Positions 23,599 through 36,000 of a stretch of DNA of 64,000 bases are shown here, one piece after another (the first letter of the stretch is position 1; the number at the start of each line of letters is the position of its first letter). Source of the stretch: Staphylotrichum longicolle (lineage: Eukaryota; Ascomycota; Sordariomycetes; Sordariales; Chaetomiaceae); assembly GCA_019096155.1 (NCBI GenBank), contig JAHCVI010000002.1, forward strand, positions 248,001-312,000, read 5' to 3'. A program made the position numbers and the translations under genes. Under the pieces are notes generated by a model, which did not search any database, had not been told where the DNA came from, and worked only from the letters and a program-made list of their open reading frames with translations.

Positions 23599-26353
23599 AT
23601 GCCCGAACCAATGCAGGGCCCCGTACCACGGCCACCACGTGCCGAGAGAACGACCACATCTTGTGGAGAGTGCAGGCGGAGGAAGCAAAGGGTAAAGTTG
23701 GATTTCTTCGACACTTTGTCATCTGTCTCATGAACCCCCACAGAATCTGTTGCCCAGAAGCGGGTTCGGAAACAATAACTCCCTCCCTCTTTTTAAGACA
23801 TTGGCATGGCTGCGGTGTACCAGCCCCATTGTGTCAGAGAGCATCATGTTGATTTCCACTGCCTGTTCCACAGTGCAACCAAGAACAGCCATGCGGCAAT
23901 TGCGCCAGGCGGTTTCCGCAACCAGTCTGCGAGTACAAGCCAAGCAGCAGGTGTGTTAGATCCCGATTACGCCAGGAACCTCGCACGCCAGCGAAGATCT
24001 TGCTCACCCAGAAGGCGACAGGCGTCCGAGTGCCGTCGTAGTACCTCAACGGCCGGCCTTTTCCGTCTCTCTCTCCCCACCAACCCTTGCGAGAAGCGCA
24101 GGTTTTGATGTGGAAGGGCCCCGACTACCCCCCCTGCCTCAACCCTCGCCCCATCTATCCCCCTGGGACCAACATGCCAGCAGCGGAGGTCCAGGCGACG
24201 TCATGTCGAACTGGTCGGGGTTCGACTTCTTTGGGCAATCCCCGACGCCGACGTCGACGGGACAACATGCATGGAGCACCGACCAGCACAGCCTCTTCAT
24301 GTCCATCATGGGCTGTGAGGAGGGCTGCAACTCACATTCGGACGAGGTTCACGACGCCATCCGCACCCTTCACGCCTACCGACCGGGCCAGAATCACTGG
24401 ACGAGTACCGGCTGGGCTCCGCAAAGCGCGTGGACCTTGGTGCCGGCCATGTCTCCCAGCGCCAGCAACTTTTCCTGGCCTGTCGCTGGTCCAGCTCAAC
24501 CGCTCGTCCCGATGCCGGCAGCGCAATCCATGCAGAACTCCGAGCTCCTGTCAATATGTGAGCCCGACCAGGCACCTTCTACCCCCTCTCGAGGCTTCGA
24601 GGACTCGCGTGGCTGACCCGACTCTCTGCCGCAGACGTCAAGTTCCTGTCTCAGTTCACGGCCTCGCTAGACGGAAAACCGGAAGCCTCGAATCCCTACG
24701 TCAAGCACTTCGTCCCGTACTGCGTTAACTCGCAGCTTCTGGTCCACGTTGCCATCTACTCGGCCGCCTGCTTCCTTACCGACACTGGGCATGTAGAGAG
24801 GACCGTTGCCATGGCGCACAAGGGACATGTGATCAAGCTCCTGAACGAGCACATCCGCTCACAGCCCTCCACAAGCGACGAGGTCATTGCTGGCGTAGGC
24901 CAAGTAATCTTGGACGAGTGGTACGTGTTCGCATTTTTGGACATCAGGTCGCTGGACATCATCTGTAAGGAGAGGCAGAAACTGACGGCAGCACAGGCTA
25001 TGGGGCAACACCAACGACCTGCGCGCGCACCTGCGCGGTCTCCGCGAGATGATCAGATCCCGTGGCGGGTTCCGCATGCTCGGTCTGCACGGGCTCATAA
25101 GCAAGCTTGCCATCTCGTGAGAAGCCCCTTCTTCCATCCCGGCCCAACCCACTTGAGATCTTGTGCTGACCTGGGGGATCAGCCTCGATGTCGCGATTGC
25201 TCTCTCGTTTGAAGTCTCGCCGTTCCTACGAGGCGGCCCCGAGTTCGAGTTCCGAGACAACACGCAAATACCCCTCCGCGTCGCCCTCAACACCCCCTTG
25301 ATCTCCTCGCTCGTCCCTTTCTCCTCGTGCGACACCGCTCTCCGCTTCCACCCCGCCGTTGCCTCGATTCTCGACGACATGCGCTTCCTCCTCGCCGCGG
25401 TTCTCGCGCTCCCAGAGAAGCCATCGGCGAAGGAGCTCCAAAAAGTGCACACGACTTCGGCGTGGATCCACGAACGCATCTCCAGCCTCCCGGAGGATTC
25501 CCCCGCCGTCCGCCGGCCCTCGGCGGCGAGCTCAACCTTTAGCAGGGGCTCATCGGCCATGCCCGACTTATCCGACGATCAGCAACAACCTCTACCAAGC
25601 CGCGGTCCCTCCCGGCCCCAACGTCAGCCGCAGCCGCAGCCGCAGCGCAGCAACAACAACCAGTCGATGCGCCGGGGATCCACACAGACACCCATCCCCC
25701 AACCCCAAGACCGAACCCAAGCAGGATCCCACTCCCCTCCCCCAGCCATCCCGACCACCACCGATCAGCCCGGCCCACCCGCCACCACCGCCTCCTCCGC
25801 GGCGCCCGACCACGTCTACCAAGCGGTGCGGCTCGCGGCGCTGCTCTACAGCCGGGCGATCAAGCACCGGCAGCCGTTCAGCGCCGTGGTGACGCCGGCC
25901 GAGTTCCTCCGGCTGTGGACGACGGCGTGGCGCGTGCCGCTGGCGACGTGGCGCTCGCTGCTGGGCGTGCTCAACTGGATCTTGCTGCCCATCGTGCCGA
26001 GCGGCAAGGCGGCGCAGCCGCACGACCGGCTCGTCAAGGGCATGATGAACATCAGCCTGTTCCAGATGGCCATGGACAACTGGGAGATTGCCGGGTCGGC
26101 GATGGAGGCAGCGCTGAGTCTGCAGCGGTGGCTGGCGGGGGAGGCGCGGGAGTCGGTGAGCCCGCCGCGGGGGGAGGAGGGCGAGGGGGCTGCTACTGCC
26201 GGTAGGGAGATGTGGCGGGGCGGGAGCGGGAGTCCTGATGGGACAGGGGAAGAGGGTGGGAACAGGAGCTTGGGTAGGGGGGTTGGGGACGAGGAAAGGA
26301 GAGACAAAGGAAAAGGAAAGGGAGTTTATGGGCAAAGGGATTTGGGCTGTTGA
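23599..26353 (+). CDS. Zn2Cys6 / Fungal_trans_2-type transcription factor
   Basis: Six exons are inferred: 23599-23691, 23874-23950, 24022-24557, 24635-24920, 24997-25116 and 25183-26353 (760 residues). The zinc cluster is assembled across the first intron: SCGECRRRKQR ends exon 1 and CNQEQPCGNCARR opens exon 2, giving CX2CX6CX5CX2CX8C. Intron 2 (71 nt, GTGTGT...GACAG) has a weaker acceptor and is the least certain junction. The body carries the regulator domain (FLSQFTASLDG..., NPYVKHFVPYCVNSQLLVHVAIYSAACFL, VILDEWLWGNTNDLRAHLRGLREMIRSRGG, ISLDVAIALSFEV), typical of Fungal_trans_2 (PF11951) proteins. A long Gln/Pro-rich insert lies at ~430-500 and a Gly/Glu-rich charged tail ends the protein. 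Nuclear activator or repressor; target unknown. Confidence 0.78.
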
Positions 26354-28634
26354 GTCTCGTGCTGCTGGACGGAGGCGTCGGCTGGCAGACGTGGACACTG
26401 GAGCCTGTAACTGGGGGAGATTCATTTGAACTGATGTGTTTAGCGCAAGTTGTTTGTAAATTTGATACCCATTTGACTCGCTTACGGTTGTAGTCTTGGA
26501 ACCATGAGACACAAGATCGACATCGTTTCGGCTTTTGGGTGGATGTAAACAATGCAGCATGGAGAAGGGGCATCTACAAGCCAGGGCTTGGCGTCTGGGC
26601 CAGCCACCTATTCAGCAGGCTGGTCTCTGACCCGTGAGATTGAGATGCCTTCATTGGCCTATACTTGGGCGATCGAAGAAATTGAGCCCTGAACTAAGTT
26701 GCTCACTTGAGCAGCTTCTCCGTGATTACAGAGGTTTCTGCGCGGAGGGCGGATCGGTCTCGAAGCACCCCAAACCGCCCCCCTCCACACACCTTTGCCG
26801 TGTCAACTGCGGAATCGATGTTGCAAGGTGGCACATGGCATGATGATATTGAGCAGCGGGGAGGGGGAGCCCAGCCGCGTACATTGCCATACCATCCAGC
26901 CGACTGTGGGACGTGCAGCGGGGAGGGAAGGACTTTGGGGTAGCAGCATGCCGGGCAAGTGGCTTTCTCAGCCGAAATCTCTTCGAGATAGACCCGTTTC
27001 GCGGCAGCGCGGAGTAGACAGCATAAGAAGGGTGGTCGAGCTTCCAGGCGGTGAGCGCCCGGCCTTGCAAGCTTTCACAGAAACGGGGGAGATGGATCGA
27101 ACTGATCCCATACCCAGCTAATTGGCGCACTTGAGAAGGCCGTGACGGAGAGCTGAGCGTCTCAGTTGAGCTGTGGCACCGGTTTCGGCTTCTTCTGAGA
27201 CATTTGGAGATCGGGTCGTTGCCGTGCCCATTCTTTGTGCCCGAGTGAAGCCTTCATCACGAGAGCCAACCAGGAGAAAGGAACACCAGAGGCACCGGAT
27301 GAGAATTGACGGGGGACAGCGACAGCCGATCGGCCCATTGGTGGCGGTCAGGCACCTCCTCCTTCCCCTTGAAGTGGTGAGTGGAACGCTGCTGGACGAA
27401 CTGATGAACTGGCAGCGTTGTGCCAATGAGAGGTGCATGCAGCTGCAGAAGGCTGACACTCTCCAATGGGACGATGAGGCGGCCGCACCACTGCAGCTCT
27501 GGCAGACTCGGGCCTCGTCGTGCATGGCTCCGTCGCTGGCCTGATTCGTCTCTTTGATCAACGAGCCGACGACGAGAGGCCCGAGACAGAGCAGAGACAC
27601 GGAGGCGTCGAGACGATGGGAACAAGATTGGGCAGAGACGCATGCATGCAACTTGGGGACATGGTGGGGCTGCTGTTCAAGGTGAATTGGGTTGTCGAGG
27701 TGCTTGTAGGTTGTTGTGTGAGCTCAGAGGGGCAAGGCACATCTGCTCCGCGCTTCCTGTTTGTTGGTGGACTGTTTTGCCCAGATCCCATCCCTCCTGG
27801 CCGGATGCGCCCTCCCACTGAACAGCCGCCCTGCAGATGCGAGCGGGGATATGATGCTGCTGCAAGTTCAGCCAGGGACAATGAGGGTGCAGCATCAACA
27901 CCTGCGGGGTTTGGGGCACAGAGGAAGAGAATATTCGGAAACAAGGCAATGAAAACGAAGGAATGCAAATACAACAAGGGCCACGTTTTGTCCTTCGACT
28001 TTGGGCGGCGCCGACTGCTGAGATCGATCGGATTCTCGGATACCTTGTGTTGATTGTCTTGGATTGAAGGAGAACAGCGCCTCCACCGCCCGCAGAAGAA
28101 GCCCACAACACTTGAAGCCCAGCGAGCCCAGCTCACCTTAGCGGCGGAAGTGGGAAGCAGGAGCGGGGCTGACATTCTGGCGTCCACTCATAGACCGCCA
28201 AATGACGACAACGCACGAGCCAAGTGTGATTGACTGGCTCGGCTGGCCAGGATGCGCCCCTCCCCAGAAAGCCGAGTCGAGCCAGCCAGCCAACCAGACC
28301 GCGCCGTGGCCCTGCCACAAGGCTTCAGAGCCGACCAAGCTCAGCACAGCCTTACCCTTCCACCATCCCCCCCGCTGTCCCGCTGTGCGGCCTCACGCTC
28401 TCACCTCGCCTTTTCGCTGCTTTCCCTCCCTTTCCACCGCCAATTCGACCGTGATTTGTCCCGCTGCCATTTTTTGTGATTTTTTCGTGCGCTCAAGAGG
28501 CATCCCGCAGCATCTGCAGCATCTGCAACACAACGGATCCCTCCCGGCCCCTCGATTCACGCCTCCGATTCCGTTCCCGCAACCCCCCGCGCACTTCACT
28601 CCGAGGCCGCCTTTTCCGGCTACGGCTCCGAACC
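26354..28634. other. 2.3-kb intergenic region
   Basis: Spacer between the regulator and the caspase-like gene. Open frames on both strands overlap one another without motifs. No tRNA, repeat or element is recognised; it probably holds the promoter of the caspase-like gene. Confidence 0.45.
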
Positions 28635-31122
28635 ATGGAGCCGTCTTCGAAGCGGAGGAGGCTGGCTCCAAAGGTCCCCGAACCTCCGGCCACGTCTGCC
28701 CTCCCCCCAACACCACAGACTCAGGCCCAGCCTCGACCACATGCCTTTCCGCAAGACCAGGTGCGTCGACGAGGTGTCTTGCATGTTGCCAATTTATCTT
28801 TCTGGTACTAATAACCACCCCAGGCCCCACCACAACACCACCCGCATCCCGAACCAGTCCCACGCCTTCCCGAGCGCGATGAGTTCGAGGCGTTCGCCCG
28901 GCACCTTCAAGATGCCGCCATCCACATCCAGCAGCAGACGCTGAAGCCGAAACATACCAGCGTGTCGGTGTTGATGCTGAGGTGGGAGGAGGACACGTCG
29001 GTGGAGAAGGACCTGTTGGCTCTGGAGAAGGTGTTCCGCGAGCGCTACCACTACCACACCGACAAGTGGGCCATCCCTACGGTCCCGAACCCGAGCATCA
29101 AGCTCGGCGTCCAGATGGCGTCCTTCCTGGACAACGCCCGGCCAGACCATCTGCTGATCATATACTATGCTGGCCATGGTTATGTCGGGCCTGACAACCA
29201 GCTGTATTGGGCGTGGTGGGTACAGCTCTGCGCGCGTTCCCTGGTGTCCGTGCTGACTCCTCTTCTCCAGTAACGCGCGTGAAGATGCCGCAAAACTGAA
29301 ATGGGATGGAGTCCGTTGCTTGTTTGAAGATGCACAGTCCGAGATCTTGCTTCTGATCGACTCGTGCGCCGTCCGGGACGCGCCGATGGCTGGGAGCCAT
29401 GGTGCGAAGCAAGCAATTGCTGCTTATACCCCGGATCAAACCTCTTTAGAAGCGGGGTCGCGGTCCTTTACTGCCACGTTGGCCGAGACGCTGCAGAAAC
29501 TGAGCACTCCGGGCCGGCCCTTTAGTGTCCAGAAACTCGCAGACGATCTGCGGCAGCAAAGGCAACAAGAGAGTGCTCAGGCGGCTGGTCGGCTCACCAA
29601 CGGCTCGGCCAAGCCGAATCCCAGCGCGGAGCGGACGCCGGCCTTCTTCACCCTCACGCCCGCAAAAGGCCAGGGTATCATCTTGGTGCCCTTAGACCCA
29701 AAAACCTCTCAACTCCAGTCACCGCCCAACTCCGCCGATGCTGACGCTCAGAATACCTGGAGATCCAAGCCCGAAGATCGACCCCTCAATCCAGAAGAAG
29801 TCCTTGACCTGACTTTGGACGAGCAGCGGGTGCTGGTGTGCACCACGTTTGTCGGCGACGCAAGCCCCGACATGGCATTCTTCAACCAGTGGCTGCACAA
29901 CGTGCCCCCGACCTCGTCAAAGATCACCGTCGAGGGGATGTTTTTGGGCCCCCCCACCATGCTGCTGATTTCTATGCCCCACAGCGTCTGGAACATTGTC
30001 CAGCACGACAAAGTGTGCTGTTTCCTGGGATACATTAGCTCTCACAACATGATCCATCTGTATCAGCGACTCGTCAACTCGCATCCCAGCGGCATGCTCG
30101 GGATCAAGGACGCCGAGGATGGCCATGCCCTCAAGCGCAGCCCGTCTGTCCGCGAAAACTCGAGCCACTGCCCTACGCTCCAAAAAGAGACGCCACGGCG
30201 TCAGGGCAGCCATCTCAGCCAAGCTGTCGCGGCTGCCATGTCTACAACGCTCTCTCAGACCAGCCCCGGGCAGACTCCTCCCGTTGGGCCCAAAGATGAG
30301 GTAGAAGACTCGGCGGAGATGCAGGAGGCGGCGGAGCAACTGAAGGCATTGAGCCATGTCCGGCATATTGGCGACGAGACCCCGGCGTCGCTCGAACGTC
30401 AAACAACCCGCGTAGGAGACAGCATCGCCGTTAGACACGCCGGCGATCCCGGCTCGCCACCGGGAGGCGCGGAACCCATGGATGGCACCCTGTACGACGC
30501 TGAATTCAGCACCCCGTCTGCCAAGCCAAAGGCAGGAAAGGCCCTCAGGAAGCCAGACCTAAACACGGAAGTACGGTGCGATCATTGCAGCCACGCCCCC
30601 TTTCAACGATTCCTCACGCTTCGCAAGCACATTGCCGCTGCTCAACGAGGCGCCGTTCCCTGCGCCCTTCTCTTTGCGCGGCTCAACGCACCGCTTGGGC
30701 TCCAGAACGAGTGGAAGCGGCACATTTCTCGCAGCACAACTGTGTTCTGATACTACCGCTGTTCGGCGTGCCCGCAGAGGCAGCGCGACGGTAAGGGCAA
30801 CGAGTTCAACCGCAAGGACCTGTTCAGCGCAACATCCCGCCGCATGCACGCGCGTTTGCCCAATCAAGAGGCAATCTCGAAGGGGGACAGCAAGCTGCAA
30901 GGCGTGGGCAATGCCTACACTAAGGAAATGCAGGCCAACTGTCTCGTCACCCGGAGACCGCCGCAGCACGCGCTAGCATGCCTAAGCCCGGAATGCCACA
31001 GCGTCTTTGAGGGAACCAGGTCGTGGGACGAAATGGACGAAACATGTGGGCGGCATATGAAAAGGGGCGAGGCGGACGGCATGGGAATTGACCAGCTGTT
31101 TGGCCAGTGGGCTCTGGACTGA
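28635..31122 (+). CDS. Caspase-fold protein with C-terminal zinc fingers, 3' end disturbed
   Basis: Exons 28635-28760, 28824-29215 and 29271 onward; intron 1 has a perfect TACTAATAAC branch point. The N-terminus is basic and Pro/His-rich (KRRR). The caspase-like (peptidase C14-type) fold lies at ~residues 50-290. It carries the catalytic His in LLIIYYAGHGYVG, the substrate-side strand YWACNAREDA, and the catalytic Cys in EILLLIDSCA. A conserved middle region follows (RVLVCTTFVGDASPDMAFF, FLGPPTMLLISMPHSVW). The C-terminus is a fungal zinc-finger block beginning EVRCDHCSHAPF and including GNEFNRKDLF. An in-frame TGA at 30748-30750 ends the frame after 665 residues. The same frame then runs 123 more codons to 31122. 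Around it six short stretches read correctly only in a shifted frame (see findings). Role unknown; proteolysis or cell-death signalling is inferred from the fold. Confidence 0.72.
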
Positions 31123-33082
31123 GAACATGCATTAAACTGGGGTATGGCTGGAATCAGAGGCTTGGGCGGGGCGGGGGCGAGCGAAGAACCCTCGACCAGC
31201 AACGGCAAAGCCTCGTCAGACGGCGGGAGGCCGAAAATGAAGACGATGGACCCCTCCATCCGCGGTACATTGCCGGTGTTTGGTGGTGACAGTATGGATG
31301 TTGACTGAAGACAAAAAAAGGGGGTAATGGAAAACTGAGATGAAAAATGAACTCGCCTATGGTCGTTCGTGGGTATGAGCATATGACACCGGATTTACGA
31401 CGGCATTTGGGAATGGTCGGGGCCATGGGGGCAGGCGGATCTAATTGTCCGTTTGGTAAGAGCATGTGCGGTTGGAAGCGGGGAGCCTAGGGTGGGCGGG
31501 GGGATGGAGGGGTTTTTTCCTGTGTGCGATCTGCATGGGTTTGGTGCGGCGGCTCTTGTTTGCTGTCATAGGATTAGGGAACGTGAAAAATGCATCATCT
31601 TTTCTGGGGATGACATGTATGAGTGGCCTTTTTGGTTCTGTGTTGTCTTCCTCTTGGTGTTTTTCCTGGTCTTCCTCTTGGTCTTTTTCCTGTCTTTCGT
31701 CCTGGTATTCCTCCGGTCTATTCTCCCGATCCCCTCCGCTGGTTTCCTTTCTTGTTCTTCCTTGCTCTCCCTTCCTGTCTTCCTTCCTGTCTTCTTCCTG
31801 CTCTTTTCCTGCCTCTTCCTTCCTGTCCTTCCTTTTTCTCTCCTACGTTGTTTCCTCCATGTTTTTTTTTTCCTTTTCCCTCGTTGTTTTCCTCCATGTC
31901 TTCCTCCTTTTCTTCCTCCATGCCTTCCTCCATGTCTTCCTCCTTTTCTTCCTCCATGTCTTCCTCCTTTTCTTCCTCCTTTTCGTCCTCCATGTCTTCC
32001 TCCTTTTCTTCCTCTTTCTTTCCCTCTTTCTTCCTTACCCTAGCGTATGTGTGTGTGACATGGGATGAACATGGCACTTATTGGTCAGTTTTCGTCGGTC
32101 CGGGATGTGGAGTCACTCCCTTGTTTGTGTCTCAAGGGCCGGCCTTTGATGAGCAGGGCATCCTTGGGGTTGTTTCGACATCGTGCGGGGCGTCATTTCC
32201 GAGGGTCTAGCCATGAGAACGGATCGGTCGGGTCTATCTAGAAGCCGCGGCTTATACAGATTACACCCACATCGCACAGCAGAGTCGATCCACCGGCGCT
32301 CCCCGGCCGGCCGGGGAAGCCAAGGTGGGCCCTTCGCCGGTGATTTCACCCCCGCATTCGGCCCTTCATGCCATGCATGGGGTCACTCGGCCCGCGGCAG
32401 GGTTCCGCAGCGAATGCTACGCGACTGAGGGGAAGAGCCAATGGATGACCGCATGCGGGGAAGCAGAGGTGCTGGAAGCAGACCAGAACATGCTCCCCCA
32501 GCCCTGTTTACCACCCCGGCGAAGCTTGATCGGGGAGTTAATGCATCACGACCGGTGGGCGGCGGCAAGGGTGGCGGAGCTTAGAGAGCGTTGCCAAGCT
32601 TCAACGACGGCAGGCGCTTGCTTTGAAACGGCCCGTTTGTCTTACCATCCTGCGGGCCTCAGCCAAGTTCAAGAGACACCATCGTGGAGATCTCTTCTGT
32701 TGCTGGCTTGGTCTGGAGGTCTGGTCGTCAACGGCGTGTGTGGGGAGACCAGGCCGCCGCGCGGACCTTTGCTCTCGGATCTGCAATTCATTGGTTCTAT
32801 CTTGGGGTTGTCCACTCAACGGCGTGGGTAACGCGATGGTCTGGGAAGAGGATGCATGGGAGATGCGCGGTGGTGGGATGGGATGGATGCAGGTACAGCA
32901 CCTGCCATTCCAGGGAAGAGGCAGAGTCCGGATGCCGTGGGACGTGGAGTTGTGTGGTAACCAAGATTGAGATCATCCTGCCGTCTCGCTGGATAAATAA
33001 ACGACGTCTCCCGCGTTCCTGGACGTAGGAGCAACCACCTCAGTGCCCCATTCGCCAATATCGCAAGCACCTGTGGGACAAA
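31123..33082. other. Intergenic region with pyrimidine minisatellite
   Basis: Nearly 2 kb between the caspase-like and glucosidase genes. It contains the repeat tract listed separately. The remainder (32050-32990) shows no gene. A GGATAAATAA element at 32991-33000, about 85 bp before the glucosidase ATG, could serve as its TATA box. Confidence 0.5.
31640..32040. repeat. TCC/TTC-rich minisatellite
   Basis: About 400 bp of almost pure pyrimidine on the plus strand, built from irregular units such as CTTCCTCCATGTCTTCCTCC. Copies are most regular between 31890 and 32010. On the minus strand it is open and encodes an acidic repeat (EEEKEEDMEE-like), which I regard as a by-product of the repeat. 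Such mirror-type tracts can adopt triplex structures. Confidence 0.85.
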
Positions 33083-36000
33083 ATGGTCGGCTCACGTCTC
33101 GCAAGCTTCGGCTTGCTGGCTGGGCTTTGCTCTGCCGCTGCTACCCTCCAGCCTTACTCGACTGAACGGCCCCTGAGCGAGTGTCCTGGATACAAGGCGT
33201 CCAACATCAAGACCAGTGCAACCGGTCTCACCGCAGACCTGAAGCTCGGGGGAGCCGCTTGCAATACGTACGGCACTGACCTGGAGAAGCTCCGTCTCGA
33301 GGTGACCTACGAGAATGGTAAGTGATCGATGAGAGAACCTCAGGCTCAGTCACAAGCGGCTCAGGGGCACTAACACAGTGGCGATGCTCAGAGAACCGCC
33401 TCCACGTCAAGATCCAGGACGCGGACGATGTCGTTTACCAAGTCCCGGAGTCCGTCTTTCCACGTCCTAAAGCCGACGGGACCAGCGCGAAGAAGTCGGC
33501 CCTCGTGTTCAAGTACAAGTCGAACCCCTTTTCGTTCTCGGTCTCGCGTGCGAAGACGGGCGAGGTGCTGTTCGACTCGTCGGCAGCACAGCTCGTTTTC
33601 CAGTCGCAGTACCTGCGTCTGAGGACCAAGCTGCCCAACAACCCGAACCTCTACGGGCTGGGCGAGCACTCGGACTCGTTCCGCCTCAACACGACAAACT
33701 ATATCCGCACTTTCTGGAATCAAGACTCGTTCGCCATTCCGGAGAACTCCAACCTGTACGGCGATCATCCCGTCTATTTCGAGCACCGCAAGAGTGGTAC
33801 TCATGGTGTCTTTCTCCTGAACTCGAACGGCATGGACATCAAGATCAACCAGGAGGGGCGGTCCGACCAGTACCTCGAGTACAACACTCTGGGCGGTGTC
33901 TTGGACTTCTACTTTGTTGCCGGTCCCAGCCCCGTCGAGGTCTCGCGGCAGTATGCGGAGATCGCCGGGTTACCGGCGATGATGCCGTACTGGGGGTTCG
34001 GATTCCACAACTGTCGATACGGATATCGCGATGTCTTCGAGGTCGCCGAGGTTGTATCGAATTACAGCGCCGCTGGCATCCCTCTACAGACGATGTGGAC
34101 AGATATAGACTATATGGATCGCAGGAGAGTGAGTAATTGTGTCCCTTGTTGTCGTGGTGAGAGCGGAGGTGGTGTTTTGGGGGTGGGGGGGGGGGGGGGG
34201 GATTCAGGGGGACACTATTCTTGTCAATGACTCTTGCTTCGCACGTTGCTGACTAAAAACAGGTCTTTACCAACGATCCAGACCGCTTTCCAAAGCCGCT
34301 TTTCCAAAAGCTGGTCCAACAACTCCAGAAACAACCAAGACTACATTGTGATGGTCGATCCTGCTGTGGCTTATGCGACTGATAACAACCCAGCCTATTC
34401 AAGAGGAGTTGCAGACAACGTTTTCCTCAAGCGCAACAATGGATCTGAGTGGCTGGGCGTTGTGTGGCCTGGTGTGTCCGTCTTCCCCGACTGGTTCGCC
34501 GCCAACATCAACAAGTTCTGGAACAACGAATTCGCCCAATTCTTCAACAAGGACACCGGAATTGACATTTCAGGACTCTGGATTGATATGAATGAGCCTA
34601 GTTCCTTCCCCTGTTACTTTCCTTGCGATGATCCTTTCAGATCGGCCATCGGTTTCCCCCCGACGCCCCCGGCCATCCGGACGCATTCCCCACGCCCCCT
34701 GCCCGGGTGGCCGTGCGAATTCCAACCCGAAGGATCGAACTGCAAGCGGGATGAAGATGATGCGGCAAGAATTAGCGCCCCTGGGACTCGTGACCTCGAG
34801 TCGAATCCTTCGGCCCATCCTGTGCCCGCGGCTCTCTGGACCCGTGCGGACGGCAAGTGGATGGGTCTCCCTGGCCGGGACCTGCTCTACCCGAAGTATG
34901 CCATCCATAACAAGGCGGCATACATGGATTCGTGGAACGCAGAGCACGGTGGCATCTCGAACAAGACCGTCCTCACGGATGTCATTCACCAGAACGGCTT
35001 GGCCGAGTACGATGTCCACAACCTCTACGGAACCAGTAGGTTCATCCGCCGTCCCCATGGATGAGCTCCTGCTAACAACGTGCTTCTCACAGTGATGTCA
35101 GTTCAGTCACGACAGGCAATGTTGGGTAGGCGTCCCGGACAGGCGCCGCTCGTCATTACCCGCTCCACCTTTGCAGGAGCGGGTCGGGCAGTTGGCAAGT
35201 GGCTGGGCGACAACCTCTCCACGTGGGACCACTATCGCGGTTCCATTCGGGGCATGATGGCCTTTGCGGCCATCTACCAGGTCCCCATGGTTGGATCTGA
35301 TGTGTGCGGATTTGCGTCCAGCACGACGGAGCCCCTCTGTGCTCGCTGGGCCATGCTGGGCGCCTTTTCTCCGTTCTACCGCAACCACAACGAGTATCCG
35401 CCCGCCATCTCGCAAGAGTTCTACCGGTGGCCCACTGTCGCCGAAGCCGCCCGGAAGGCCATCGACATCCGCTACAAGCTTATCGACTATATCTACACCG
35501 CTCTGCACCAGCAGTCCGTGGACGGCACGCCCCTAATCAACCCCATGTTCTACGCTTACCCCAACGACGCCAATACCTTCGGTCTCGAACTGCAGTACTT
35601 TTACGGCCCCGGCCTCCTCGTCGCGCCCGTCACGCAAGAGGGCGCGACGTCTGTCGACGTCTACCTGCCGGACGACATCTTCTACGACTACTACACGCAC
35701 AAGCAGATCCGCGGCCGTGGCAAGACGATCCGCGTCGACAACCAGGGTTTGACCGACATCCCGCTGTTCCTGCGCGGCGGCGTCATCATCCCCAGCCGGG
35801 TCAAATCCGGCATGACGACGACCGAGGTGCGCGAGCAGAACTTTGAGCTGCTGGTTCCCGTCGGCGCCGACGGCACCGCGACGGGCCAGCTGTACCTCGA
35901 CGACGGCATCAGTCTCGAGCAGCAGGGCACCACCCTCATCACCTTCAAGTACAGGAAGGGTGTCCTGACCGCCAGGGGCACTTTCGGGTATAAGACCAAG

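Noticed and set aside
25592..26560. Minus-strand open frame of ~320 codons opposite the regulator's last exon
   Set aside because: Composed of Arg/His/Pro low complexity from the reverse complement; no start context or domain.
31718..32077. Acidic Glu/Lys-repeat protein on the minus strand
   Set aside because: It is the reverse reading of the pyrimidine minisatellite, with no sign of codon constraint.
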